From Tamlana sp038148895 (GTDB lineage Bacteria; Bacteroidota; Bacteroidia; Flavobacteriales; Flavobacteriaceae): DNA of 64,000 nucleotides. Shown in pieces: positions 19,707-27,794 of the stretch. The notes under the pieces are model-generated. The model was not told the DNA's origin. It did not search any database and saw only the letters and a program-made list of their open reading frames with translations. The stretch is taken from assembly GCA_038148895.1 (NCBI GenBank), contig JBBVGQ010000006.1. One strand, written 5' to 3'. The number at the start of each line of letters is the position of its first letter. Position 1 is the first letter of the stretch. A program made the position numbers and the translations under genes.

Positions 19707-20741
19707 TTATTCAACCTTTTCAATATTTGAAGAATCCCGAACAACTAATTCGGCTTCTAAGATAATTTTGTTCAAAGATTGCTTAATAACAGGTTCTTTG
19801 GTGTAATCTAAAAATTTCAGTGCAGCCTGTTTTCCAATTTCTTCACTATGTTGGTTTACGCTGGTAATGCTTGGTGTAACCATTGAAGTAAATGGCTCAT
19901 TGCCAAAGCCTACCAAAGCCATGTCTTGTGGAATTTTTATGTTTTGCTCATTTAGTATTTGCAAGGCACCTAAAGCAGCGTAGTCACTAGCTATGTAAAC
20001 AGCATCTGGTCTGGTTTCCAAGCTCAAAAGTTGTGTCATTTTTTTGCGGCCATCTTCAATGGTCAGGCTACTCTCAATGAGCAATTCGTTGTCGAGTGGC
20101 AGATTGTGTTTTTTTAGTGCGTCAATGTAGCCTCTTATTCTGTTGTTAAAAATTCGGGTATGCCTATAACCGCCTATGTGTGCAATTCTTTTGCATCCTT
20201 GTTTGACCAAATGTTCAACTATCATTTGACTGCTGTCGTAATCGTTTATGCCTATATAATCTACGTTGAGGTCATTTTCACCACGGTCAAATAAAATTAA
20301 AGGAATGCCTTTGGATTTAATTTTTTCATAGTAGGTCAAATCTATTGTTTCATTCGCCATGGAAGCTATAATACCATCAACTTGCGTGAATAGGAGCGTA
20401 TCAATATTATCGCATTCCTTTTTATAGGACTCGTTGGACTGAGTCATAACAATATTGTACCCTTCTTTATTGAGCACTTCCTCAATATTTTGAATAACCG
20501 AAGAAAAAAAGTGGCTGTTGGTTCGGGGCACAATAACCCCAACCAAGTTGCTTTTCCCTTTTCGTAAGGCACTAGCAAGATGGTTGGGCTGATAATTCAG
20601 GTTTTTGGCAACCTGTCTTACCGCTTGCTTGGTCTTTTCGCTGATACGTGAGTCATCATTTAAAGCCTTAGAAACCGCGGCAGTAGAAATATTTAAGACG
20701 TTGGCAATATCTTTTATGGTTGTTTTTCTTTTAATATTCAA
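19707..20741 (-). CDS. LacI family regulator of the KDG pathway genes
   Basis: Repressor-type regulator divergent from the KDG kinase gene. Helix-turn-helix at the N-terminus (TTIKDIANVLNISTAAVSKAL), hinge YQPNHLASAL, then an effector domain (GVIVPRTNSHFFSSV, FGNEPFTSMVTPSITSV). The longest open frame starts at a TTG at 20801, but that TTG is the -33 element of a promoter, with TATATTTG at 20772-20779, so translation must begin downstream. The best candidate is the TTG at 20741 (MNIKRKTTIKDI..., 344 aa). No ATG is available before the DNA-binding domain. The operator at 20759-20770 overlaps the predicted transcription start, so it should repress itself. Confidence 0.88.
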   Translation of the reverse strand: MNIKRKTTIKDIANVLNISTAAVSKALNDDSRISEKTKQAVRQVAKNLNYQPNHLASALRKGKSNLVGVIVPRTNSHFFSSVIQNIEEVLNKEGYNIVMTQSNESYKKECDNIDTLLFTQVDGIIASMANETIDLTYYEKIKSKGIPLILFDRGENDLNVDYIGINDYDSSQMIVEHLVKQGCKRIAHIGGYRHTRIFNNRIRGYIDALKKHNLPLDNELLIESSLTIEDGRKKMTQLLSLETRPDAVYIASDYAALGALQILNEQNIKIPQDMALVGFGNEPFTSMVTPSITSVNQHSEEIGKQAALKFLDYTKEPVIKQSLNKIILEAELVVRDSSNIEKVE

Positions 20742-20758
20742 TTTTTTTATATCTTTGC

Positions 20759-20770
20759 TTAATCGTTTAA
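20759..20770. promoter_or_regulatory. LacI operator copy 1, TTAATCGTTTAA
   Basis: Near-palindromic site with a central CG (10 of 12 positions symmetric). It is repeated at 20857-20868, and with the preceding C the two copies share 13 identical bases. This copy covers about -2 to +10 of the predicted promoter of the lacI gene on the minus strand, a position for autorepression. Confidence 0.65.
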
Positions 20771-20771
20771 A

Positions 20772-20801
20772 CAAATATAGGGCGATAAATTTTATAATCA
20801 A
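20772..20801 (-). promoter_or_regulatory. lacI promoter: TTG, 19 bp, TATATTTG
   Basis: Minus-strand reading gives TTG (20801-20799), exactly 19 bp, then TATATTTG (20779-20772). This is a full match to the Bacteroidota sigma consensus TTG-N19-TAnnTTTG and the best promoter in the window. Predicted transcription start is near 20768, giving a leader of about 27 nt to the TTG start codon at 20741. Confidence 0.7.
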
Positions 20802-20856
20802 AACCTATTTAATATCAAATACTTTGTGTGGTTTTGATTTTTGTTCAACTATATGC

Positions 20857-20868
20857 TTAATCGTTTAA
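20857..20868. promoter_or_regulatory. LacI operator copy 2, TTAATCGTTTAA
   Basis: Identical to the copy at 20759-20770 and in the same orientation on the plus strand. It lies 38 bp before the kdgK ATG and directly after a weak -7-like TATATGCT (20850-20857). Binding here would block kdgK-eda transcription. The 98-bp centre-to-centre spacing of the two copies could also allow looping. Confidence 0.65.
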
Positions 20869-20906
20869 CCAGTTAAAAATATTTAAAACTAAATACAATT
20901 CAAAAG

Positions 20907-21953
20907 ATGAAAAAAGTAGTAACTTTTGGGGAGATTATGCTTCGTTTGGCTCCTCAAGGATTTTTAAGATTTTCTCAAGCCGACAATTTTGATGTTGTTT
21001 ATGGTGGTGGAGAATCTAACGTTGCCGTGTCATTGGCCAATTATGGTGTGCCTGTAGACTTCGTAACGCGTTTGCCTAAAAACGATATAGGTGAATGTGC
21101 TATGATGGAAATGCGCAAAAGAGGCGTTGGTGTAGATAAAATTGTTTGGGGTGGTGATCGCCTTGGTATTTATTTCTTAGAAACTGGTGCGGTGTCAAGA
21201 GGTAGTAAAGTAGTATATGATAGGGCTTATTCTTCAATGTCTACCATCCAATCTGGTATGATTGATTGGGAAGAGATTTTTGAAGGTGTTGAGTGGTTTC
21301 ACTGGACAGGTATTACGCCAGCTATTTCACAAAGCTCAGCCGATGTTTGCTTGGAAGCTGTTAAAGTGGCTAGCAAGAAGGGTGTTACGATTTCAACCGA
21401 CTTAAATTATCGTGCAAAACTTTGGAAATATTGCGATGCAGCAAAAAGAGAACAAATAATGACCGAACTAACATCATATTGTGATGTGGTTTTGGGTAAC
21501 GAAGAAGATGCGGAAATGCACTTTGGTATTAAACCGGAAGGCCTTGCGGTTCAAACGCATGGACACGATGTAAAAGCTGAAGCATTTTTGTCAGTTTGTA
21601 AGCAAATGATGGAAAAATTCCCAAGAGCTAAAAAAGTAATTACAACTTTAAGAGGTTCTATCTCTGCTTCACATAATACTTGGGCGGGTGTTTTATATGA
21701 TGGAAAGAAAATGTATGAAACCCGTCAGTATCAAATCACAGACATCGTTGATAGAGTAGGTGGTGGAGATTCATTCATGGGAGGTTTAATCTACGGATTA
21801 TTGAAATATCCTGAAGATGACCAAAATGCATTGGATTTTGCCGTTGCCGCATCTTGCTTGAAACACACCATAAAAGGTGATGCTAACTTGGTAACTGTTG
21901 CCGAGGTTGAAAAATTAATGGGTGGCGACGCTTCTGGTCGTGTGGCTAGATAA
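20907..21953 (+). CDS. kdgK: 2-dehydro-3-deoxygluconokinase (PfkB family)
   Basis: Phosphorylates 2-keto-3-deoxygluconate to KDPG, the substrate of the aldolase encoded 92 bp downstream. N-terminal PfkB features are VVTFGEIMLRLAP and GGGESNVAVSLANYG. The C-terminal signature is RVGGGDSFMGGL, with catalytic base Asp288. The length of 348 aa fits. KDG arises from uronates such as those of alginate or pectin. No lyase or isomerase genes are nearby, so the upstream pathway must lie elsewhere. A second, diverged homologue is at 26609-27613. Regulated by the divergent LacI protein through the operator at 20857-20868. Confidence 0.92.
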   Translation: MKKVVTFGEIMLRLAPQGFLRFSQADNFDVVYGGGESNVAVSLANYGVPVDFVTRLPKNDIGECAMMEMRKRGVGVDKIVWGGDRLGIYFLETGAVSRGSKVVYDRAYSSMSTIQSGMIDWEEIFEGVEWFHWTGITPAISQSSADVCLEAVKVASKKGVTISTDLNYRAKLWKYCDAAKREQIMTELTSYCDVVLGNEEDAEMHFGIKPEGLAVQTHGHDVKAEAFLSVCKQMMEKFPRAKKVITTLRGSISASHNTWAGVLYDGKKMYETRQYQITDIVDRVGGGDSFMGGLIYGLLKYPEDDQNALDFAVAASCLKHTIKGDANLVTVAEVEKLMGGDASGRVAR

Positions 21954-22004
21954 AAATTTAATAGTTTAGTTGTTGAGATGTTAAGTCGTTAAGCCAGTTT
22001 ACAG

Positions 22005-22035
22005 TTCAACAAATAAGCAATTCAACAAATAAACA
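22005..22035 (+). repeat. Short tandem repeat in kdgK-eda gap
   Basis: TTCAACAAATAAGCAA (22005-22020) is followed at once by TTCAACAAATAAACA, two adjacent copies of a 16-nt unit just upstream of eda. It may be a duplication in the translation-initiation region. No function is evident. Confidence 0.5.
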
Positions 22036-22045
22036 TTTATATAAA

Positions 22046-22717
22046 ATGGCACAATTTTCAAGATTAGAAGTAGCTCAGGCTATGAAAGATACAGGAATGA
22101 TTCCTTTGTTTTTCCACGGAGATATTGACTTAAGCAAAAAAGTATTAAAGGCATGTTACGATGGTGGCGCCAGATTAATGGAGTTTACCGCGCGCGGCGA
22201 TTTTGCCCATGAAGTTTTTGGGGAATTAACAAAATACGCCATAAAGGAACTTCCTGGTATGATAATGGGTGTTGGTTCTGTTACTGATGGTGCAGCGGCT
22301 TCACTTTATATGGCTTTGGGTGCAAACTTTATCGTTACGCCTGTTTTAAGGGAAGATATTGCAATAGCTTGTAACCGTAAAAAAGTACTTTGGTCTCCTG
22401 GTTGTGGAAGTTTAACAGAAATAGCACGAGCCGAGGAATTGGGTTGCGAAATTGTTAAATTATTCCCTGGTGACTTATACGGCCCAAAATTCATTAAAGG
22501 TATTAAAGGGCCACAACCTTGGACAAGCATTATGCCTACCGGAGGGGTTTCTCCAGACGAAGCTAACCTAAAAGGTTGGTTTGATGCTGGTGCAACTTGT
22601 GTTGGTATGGGCTCTCAATTGATTTCAAAAGAAATCATTGCCAATAAAGATTATGCAAAACTGGAGCAGGATGTAAAAGATGCTTTGGCTATTGTTAAAA
22701 AGGTTAGAGGTTTTTAA
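22046..22717 (+). CDS. eda: KDPG/KHG aldolase
   Basis: Class I aldolase cleaving 2-keto-3-deoxy-6-phosphogluconate to pyruvate and glyceraldehyde-3-phosphate, the last step of Entner-Doudoroff and uronate breakdown. The Schiff-base lysine is Lys138 in VKLFPG, and the conserved acid is Glu47 in MEFTARG. Other family motifs are GVGSV (75-79), PGCGS and the phosphate-binding MPTGGV. The length of 223 aa is typical. Cotranscribed with kdgK and followed by a strong intrinsic terminator. Confidence 0.94.
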   Translation: MAQFSRLEVAQAMKDTGMIPLFFHGDIDLSKKVLKACYDGGARLMEFTARGDFAHEVFGELTKYAIKELPGMIMGVGSVTDGAAASLYMALGANFIVTPVLREDIAIACNRKKVLWSPGCGSLTEIARAEELGCEIVKLFPGDLYGPKFIKGIKGPQPWTSIMPTGGVSPDEANLKGWFDAGATCVGMGSQLISKEIIANKDYAKLEQDVKDALAIVKKVRGF

Positions 22718-22750
22718 TCAGATTCCTTCGTTAAAAACTTGTTAAACTTA

Positions 22751-22788
22751 AAAACCTTCTCGGGATTCGGGAAGGTTTTCCTTTTTTT
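22751..22788 (+). terminator. Intrinsic terminator after eda
   Basis: AAAACCTTC (22751-22759) pairs with GAAGGTTTT (22771-22779) around an 11-nt loop and is followed by a T-rich tract to 22788. It closes the kdgK-eda unit. Confidence 0.85.
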
Positions 22789-22856
22789 ACTCACTTTAAA
22801 TTTGTTACATTTGGCATCGCGAAAAAAACAACTTTATAAAAACAATAATTCAAAAA

Positions 22857-23558
22857 ATGAAAATAATGAAATTTTTAAGTCTAGTGGCGTTCGTACTGAT
22901 TATGGTATCATGTAACAAAAATGGCGTATCGAACGAACCATTAAAAACTGAGTTGGATTCTGTAAGTTATGCTATCGGTTTAGATGTGGCTAATAATGTT
23001 AAAAGGAGCTTTGATGAGTTTGATAACGATTTATTCATTCAAGGTTTTATAAATGGTTCTGATTCTACAAACCTTCAAATTGACCAAGCTAAGGCACAAC
23101 AATTAGTTAGGGCGTACTTCCAAAAGAAACAACAGGAAGAAATGGCAAAAAGAAAAGAAGAAGGTGAAAAAAATAAAGCAGAAGGCGAAAAATTCTTAGC
23201 TGAAAACAAAACAAAAGATGGCGTTCAGACTACCGAAAGCGGTTTGCAGTACATCGTTTTAAAAGAAGGAACAGGGGCACAACCAACTGCAACTTCTAAA
23301 GTAAAAGTACATTATCATGGCACTTTATTGGACGGTACTGTGTTTGATAGCTCCGTTGATAGAGGTGAGCCTACAGAGTTTGGCGTAAACCAAGTTATTA
23401 AGGGATGGACAGAAGGTTTGCAATTAATGAAAGAAGGCGCAAAATACAAGTTCTTTATTCCTCAGGATTTGGCTTATGGTGCCAATCCAAGACCGGGCGG
23501 TGTTATTAAGCCTTACGCAACATTAGTTTTTGATGTTGAACTTTTAGAAGTTAAGTAA
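22857..23558 (+). CDS. FKBP-type peptidyl-prolyl isomerase lipoprotein
   Basis: Envelope proline isomerase/chaperone. Lipobox MVSC ends at Cys19. Residues about 30-115 form the FKBP N-terminal dimerisation domain (SYAIGLDVANNVK) with a charged helix rich in Lys and Glu. The catalytic FKBP domain spans about 125-233, with VHYHGTLLDGTVFDSS, GWTEGLQLM and FFIPQDLAYG. A second in-frame ATG (residue 4) would also give a full signal peptide, so the start is uncertain by three codons. Monocistronic, with an intrinsic terminator downstream. Confidence 0.92.
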   Translation: MKIMKFLSLVAFVLIMVSCNKNGVSNEPLKTELDSVSYAIGLDVANNVKRSFDEFDNDLFIQGFINGSDSTNLQIDQAKAQQLVRAYFQKKQQEEMAKRKEEGEKNKAEGEKFLAENKTKDGVQTTESGLQYIVLKEGTGAQPTATSKVKVHYHGTLLDGTVFDSSVDRGEPTEFGVNQVIKGWTEGLQLMKEGAKYKFFIPQDLAYGANPRPGGVIKPYATLVFDVELLEVK

Positions 23559-23581
23559 CATACCATATATTAAATGAGTTT

Positions 23582-23613
23582 AAAAGCAGGAAGTTTATCT
23601 TTCTGCTTTTTTT
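23582..23613 (+). terminator. Intrinsic terminator after FKBP gene
   Basis: AAAAGCAGGAAG (23582-23593) pairs with CTTTCTGCTTTT (23599-23610), with one G-U pair and a 5-nt loop, followed by more T. Confidence 0.85.
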
Positions 23614-23679
23614 GTTTTCAATTTTTATGGAAGAATAAGTTTTTCAAGTTGTAAATTTGCAGCAAGTAAAATCAAGTAA

Positions 23680-24561
23680 ATGAGCCATAAAGCAGGTTTT
23701 GTAAATATTATAGGCAACCCAAACGTGGGCAAGTCAACCTTAATGAATGCCTTTGTGGGTGAAAAACTTTCCATTATCACTTCAAAGGCACAGACCACAC
23801 GCCATAGAATTTTGGGCATTGTAAATGGAGATGATTTTCAAGTGGTTTTAAGCGACACGCCGGGTATTATAAAACCGGCTTACGAATTGCAGGAATCCAT
23901 GATGGATTTTGTGAAATCCGCCTTTGAGGATGCTGATGTTTTATTGTACATGGTTGAAATTGGTGAGCAAGAACTGAAGGACGAAGCCTTTTTTAATAAA
24001 ATAACCAGTTCCAAAATTCCTATTTTATTGTTGTTGAATAAAATGGATAAATCCAATCAAGAGCAATTGGAAGAGCAAGTTCAGCTTTGGGCAGAGAAAG
24101 TTCCCAATGCCGAGATTTTTCCAATTTCGGCGTTAACAGGTTTTAACGTAAAAGAAGTGTTTAACCGTATTCTTGATTTGCTTCCTGAATCACCTCCGTT
24201 TTATCCAAAAGACCAACTGACAGATAAACCAGAACGTTTTTTTATAAATGAAACCATTCGCGAAAAAATCCTTCTTCATTATAAAAAAGAAATACCTTAT
24301 GCCGTTGAGGTTGAAACTGAAGAGTTTTTAGAGGAAGAAAAAATTATAAGGGTGCGAACGGTAATAATGGTAGAGCGTGAAACCCAAAAAGGGATTATTA
24401 TTGGCCACAAAGGCAGCGCGTTAAAACGTGTTGGAATTGAGGCCAGAAAAGACTTGGAAACCTTCTTTGGAAAACAAATCCACATTGAGCTTTATGTAAA
24501 AGTGAACAAAAATTGGCGCAGCAACCAAAACCAGCTGAAACGTTTTGGGTATAACAATTAA
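23680..24561 (+). CDS. era: Ribosome-assembly GTPase Era
   Basis: GTPase that binds the 3' end of 16S rRNA during small-subunit maturation. G1 GNPNVGKST (12-20), G3 DTPG and G4 NKMD, with a C-terminal KH domain of which IIGHKGSALKRVG is the nucleic-acid-binding loop. The length of 293 aa is normal. Its last four bases overlap the end of the convergent gene at 24558-25058. A related GTPase, Der, lies 660 bp further on. Confidence 0.97.
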   Translation: MSHKAGFVNIIGNPNVGKSTLMNAFVGEKLSIITSKAQTTRHRILGIVNGDDFQVVLSDTPGIIKPAYELQESMMDFVKSAFEDADVLLYMVEIGEQELKDEAFFNKITSSKIPILLLLNKMDKSNQEQLEEQVQLWAEKVPNAEIFPISALTGFNVKEVFNRILDLLPESPPFYPKDQLTDKPERFFINETIREKILLHYKKEIPYAVEVETEEFLEEEKIIRVRTVIMVERETQKGIIIGHKGSALKRVGIEARKDLETFFGKQIHIELYVKVNKNWRSNQNQLKRFGYNN

Positions 24562-25058
24562 TCTTTTCTGTCTAAAACACCATTCATAAAATCATTCAAT
24601 TCAAGCATATCTTTTTTACTGGATGCTTTGCCAATGCTTCCCGCAAAATATAATGCAATCCAGATAACGACCATCAAAAACATAACGCTCAATTGCACGG
24701 CATAACTTTGTTTTAAAGACCAATTTGAGTATGCCCAAATGCCAAATGCCACAAAAACAAGGGCTACAATAAAGTGAAGGAACATAAAAAGTGTCCAGAC
24801 AGTTGGGTTTGGACCAAACAAACCATGAAGCATGCAAGATTCTTTGGTTACTTCATTAATTTCCAAATGCAATTGTGGTGACCAAAAATGCTGTTTTGCC
24901 TTCGGGAATTTTATAAAAACATGGTCGTCAATTCTACTAACAATAAAATCAGATTGTGCAGTTTTGGCTTCCTCAAAGTCCTTTAAAACCGCTTCATTAC
25001 TTCTTGGGAGTTCAAACTTAAAGCGCGGCCTTAAAACAATATCATTTGGTAATGCCAT
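24558..25058 (-). CDS. Hypothetical two-TM membrane protein
   Basis: Family not recognised with certainty. The N-terminal 80 residues are soluble (FKFELPRSNEAVLKDFEEA, FWSPQLHLEI). Two hydrophobic helices at about 86-108 and 119-140 follow, then a short charged tail. It lies between the GTPases era and der, convergent with era by a 4-bp stop overlap. The soluble part looks like a conserved cytosolic sensor or binding domain, but no catalytic motif is visible. No signal peptide. Confidence 0.75.
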   Translation of the reverse strand: MALPNDIVLRPRFKFELPRSNEAVLKDFEEAKTAQSDFIVSRIDDHVFIKFPKAKQHFWSPQLHLEINEVTKESCMLHGLFGPNPTVWTLFMFLHFIVALVFVAFGIWAYSNWSLKQSYAVQLSVMFLMVVIWIALYFAGSIGKASSKKDMLELNDFMNGVLDRKD

Positions 25059-25154
25059 TAATTTAGTTTTAGGATAGTAAATTACTATTTTTTATTCAAA
25101 ATTCTGGGTATTTTATTATTCTTCATAAAAAGGACGGTGCATTAGGATATTTGC

Positions 25155-25162
25155 TATTTTTG
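25155..25162 (+). promoter_or_regulatory. der promoter, -7 box TATTTTTG
   Basis: Exact TAnnTTTG match 62 bp before the der ATG. The leader contains an imperfect hairpin (TAAGC...GAC / GTC.GCTTA, about 25176-25199). No -33 TTG at the expected spacing. Confidence 0.45.
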
Positions 25163-25223
25163 CACAAGTTTTCAGGTAAGCGTGTTGACAGTCAGCTTAT
25201 CCAAAAACCATTAATTAAATATC

Positions 25224-26528
25224 ATGAGCAATATTGTAGCTATAGTAGGAAGGCCAAATGTGGGTAAATCAACGTTTTTCAATCGTCTCATTCGACGTAG
25301 GGAAGCGATTGTTGATGCCGTAAGTGGAGTTACTAGAGACCGTCATTACGGAAAGACCGATTGGAATGGAAAGGAGTTTTCCTTAATAGATACTGGTGGC
25401 TATGTATTGGGAAGCGATGATGTTTTTGAAGCTGAAATTGATAAGCAGGTTGAAATTGCGATAGAAGAGGCTGATGCCATAATTTTTATGGTAGATGTTG
25501 AATCTGGCGTTACCGGAATGGACGAGGATGTGGCTAAATTGCTTAGAAAAGTTAAGAAACCTGTTTTTTTGGTGGTAAACAAAGTTGATAATGCCAAACG
25601 TGCCGAAGATGCCGTAGAGTTTTATGCATTGGGATTGGGTGAATATTTCACCATTGCCAGTATAAATGGAAGCGGTACGGGCGATTTGTTGGATGCTTTG
25701 GTTGAAGCCTTGCCTGAAAAAGAAGAGGTAGTTGAAGAAGAGTTACCAAGATTTGCCGTGGTTGGTCGCCCCAACGCTGGAAAGTCATCTTTTATAAATG
25801 CCTTAATAGGTGAGGATAGATATATTGTAACCGACATTGCTGGAACTACACGTGATTCCATTGATACCAAATATAACCGTTTTGGGTTTGAATTTAATTT
25901 GGTTGATACCGCGGGAATAAGAAAGAAGTCGAAGGTAAAAGAAGATTTAGAGTTTTACTCTGTAATGCGCAGTATTCGTGCCATTGAACACTGCGATGTG
26001 TGTTTACTGGTTTTAGATGCCAATAGAGGTTTTGACGGACAGGTGCAAAACATTTTCTGGCTGGCTGAGCGTAATAGGAAGGGTGTCGTGGTTTTGGTTA
26101 ACAAATGGGATTTGGTGGAGAAAGACCACAAATCGGTTAAAGATTATGAAAAAGCAATCAGAAAACAAATGGAACCATTTACTGATGTACCTATTGTATT
26201 TATTTCGGCGTTGACCAAACAACGTATTTACAAAGCCATAGAAACCGCAGTTGAGGTCTATAAAAACCGAACCAAAAAAATTAAAACAAGTACGCTTAAC
26301 GAGGTGTTTTTGCCATTAATTGAAAACTATCCGCCGCCAGCATACAAAGGCAAGTTTGTTAAAATAAAGTACATCATGCAATTGCCTACACCACAGCCAC
26401 AATTTGCTTTCTTTTGTAATTTGCCACAATACGTTAAAGACCCTTACAAGCGTTTTCTGGAAAACAAGCTTCGCGAGAATTTCGATTTTACAGGTGTTCC
26501 GGTGAGTGTTTATATGAGGAAGAAGTAA
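25224..26528 (+). CDS. der: Ribosome biogenesis GTPase Der (EngA)
   Basis: Tandem-GTPase factor for 50S assembly. The first G domain opens with IVGRPNVGKSTFFN (about 8-21) and has DTGG and NKVD. The second has VVGRPNAGKSSFIN, DTAGIRKK and NKWD. A C-terminal KH-like domain ends the protein (VSVYMRKK). The length of 434 aa is standard. Monocistronic, with a promoter at 25155-25162. Confidence 0.97.
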   Translation: MSNIVAIVGRPNVGKSTFFNRLIRRREAIVDAVSGVTRDRHYGKTDWNGKEFSLIDTGGYVLGSDDVFEAEIDKQVEIAIEEADAIIFMVDVESGVTGMDEDVAKLLRKVKKPVFLVVNKVDNAKRAEDAVEFYALGLGEYFTIASINGSGTGDLLDALVEALPEKEEVVEEELPRFAVVGRPNAGKSSFINALIGEDRYIVTDIAGTTRDSIDTKYNRFGFEFNLVDTAGIRKKSKVKEDLEFYSVMRSIRAIEHCDVCLLVLDANRGFDGQVQNIFWLAERNRKGVVVLVNKWDLVEKDHKSVKDYEKAIRKQMEPFTDVPIVFISALTKQRIYKAIETAVEVYKNRTKKIKTSTLNEVFLPLIENYPPPAYKGKFVKIKYIMQLPTPQPQFAFFCNLPQYVKDPYKRFLENKLRENFDFTGVPVSVYMRKK

Positions 26529-26608
26529 CGTCTTCACAAGAAAATCATTTTAAAATATAGTTTAATTATCGAGTATATTGGTTATTTTTATTCGCAAACA
26601 ACCAAGAT

Positions 26609-27613
26609 ATGAGCCAGATTATAACCTTTGGGGAAGTGCTAATGCGCTTGTCGCCTTTCGGAAACAAAAAATTCATACAAGCCAATACCTTAGAATTTTA
26701 TTTTGGAGGAACTGAAGTTAACGTGGGGCTTTCCATATCCAATTTTGGGGGTAATGTAAAGCACATCACGGCTATTTCGGATGATTTTATTGGAGATACG
26801 GCCATAGCTTATCTCAATAAATTTGATTTGGATACCACGGCCATTGTGCGCTCCAAAAACCCATTAGGTGTTTATTTTTTGGAGGTTGGTGCCGTGATGC
26901 GCCCAAGTTCTATTTCATATAATCGGGCACATTCAGCATTTTCTGAAATAAAGCCAAATATGGTTGATTGGGAAAGGGCGCTTAGAAAAGGTAGTTGGTT
27001 TCATTGGACGGGGATTACGCCGGCATTGACCCAAGGTGCTTTTGATACCTTAAAGGCGGGCTTGAAATTGGCAAGGGAAAAAGGTATGGAAGTATCGGCA
27101 GACCCGACCTATAGAAGTGGTTTATGGAAGTACGGTGCAAATCCTCGAGAGGCCTTAACAGAACTACTGCATTGCTCAACGGTTTTTATAGGTGGCATAA
27201 ATGAAATTAATGAGGTTTTAGATACCAATTATGGCTACACAAATGAAGAATTTGTTGAGGCCAGTAAAAAACTTATGGAAGCGTTTCCGACCATCGATAA
27301 GGTTTTTGATAAAATAAGGACATCCATCAATTCGTCTTGGCATAAAATCAGGGCGAGGATGTGGAATGGTAAAGAGTTTAGGGAAACCGAGGATTTTGAT
27401 ATTACCCATATTGTAGACCGCATTGGTACTGGTGATGCCTTTGCAGCCGGATTGATTTATGGCTTGCAAAATTATGACGATTTTAAATCCATGCAATTTG
27501 CCAGTGCAGCCTGCGCTTTAAAACATACTTATGTTGGCGACGTTAATTATGCAACGACTGAAGAAGTTACAAGAATTTTGGATGGTAATGTAACTGGGCG
27601 TTTTACGAGGTAG
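26609..27613 (+). CDS. PfkB family sugar kinase, KdgK paralogue
   Basis: Clearly homologous to the KDG kinase at 20907-21953: both start ITFGE/VTFGE-x-(L/M)-MRL, share GxYFLE-x-GAV, W-(F)-HWTGITPA and end with a GR-x-x-R tail. Catalytic base Asp276 lies in RIGTGDAFAAGL. At 334 aa it is slightly shorter. It stands alone, without an aldolase partner and without the TTAATCGTTTAA operator, so it probably acts on a different ketodeoxy or hexose substrate or under other control. Substrate cannot be assigned from sequence. A GC-rich terminator hairpin follows at once. Confidence 0.88.
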   Translation: MSQIITFGEVLMRLSPFGNKKFIQANTLEFYFGGTEVNVGLSISNFGGNVKHITAISDDFIGDTAIAYLNKFDLDTTAIVRSKNPLGVYFLEVGAVMRPSSISYNRAHSAFSEIKPNMVDWERALRKGSWFHWTGITPALTQGAFDTLKAGLKLAREKGMEVSADPTYRSGLWKYGANPREALTELLHCSTVFIGGINEINEVLDTNYGYTNEEFVEASKKLMEAFPTIDKVFDKIRTSINSSWHKIRARMWNGKEFRETEDFDITHIVDRIGTGDAFAAGLIYGLQNYDDFKSMQFASAACALKHTYVGDVNYATTEEVTRILDGNVTGRFTR

Positions 27614-27618
27614 CTATT

Positions 27619-27652
27619 CCCTCCTTGAGGAGGGCTAGGGAGGTGTTTTTTT
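27619..27652 (+). terminator. GC-rich hairpin terminator, REP-like
   Basis: CCCTCC (27619-27624) pairs with GGAGGG (27629-27634) on a TTGA loop. A second GGGAGG (27638-27643) can compete for the same arm, and seven T follow (27646-27652). The G/C-rich core stands out from the AT-rich surroundings and resembles interspersed palindromes I recall from flavobacterial genomes. Only this copy is in the window. The remaining bases to 27794 show no gene. Confidence 0.7.
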
Positions 27653-27794
27653 ACAACGCTATCGTGTTTGAGTAAGTTTAGCCGATTTTACAAGCGACTA
27701 ACTTTATAAAATTGGAACGACCCATAGGAATATCCATAGGATTTTCCTAGTAGGTAGGAACCAAGAAATTGTTTTTAAACGGTGTTGACAATAG

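Noticed and set aside
20742..20801. N-terminal extension of the second LacI protein from the TTG at 20801.
   Set aside because: The extension would be encoded across the -33 box, -7 box and operator, upstream of the predicted transcription start.
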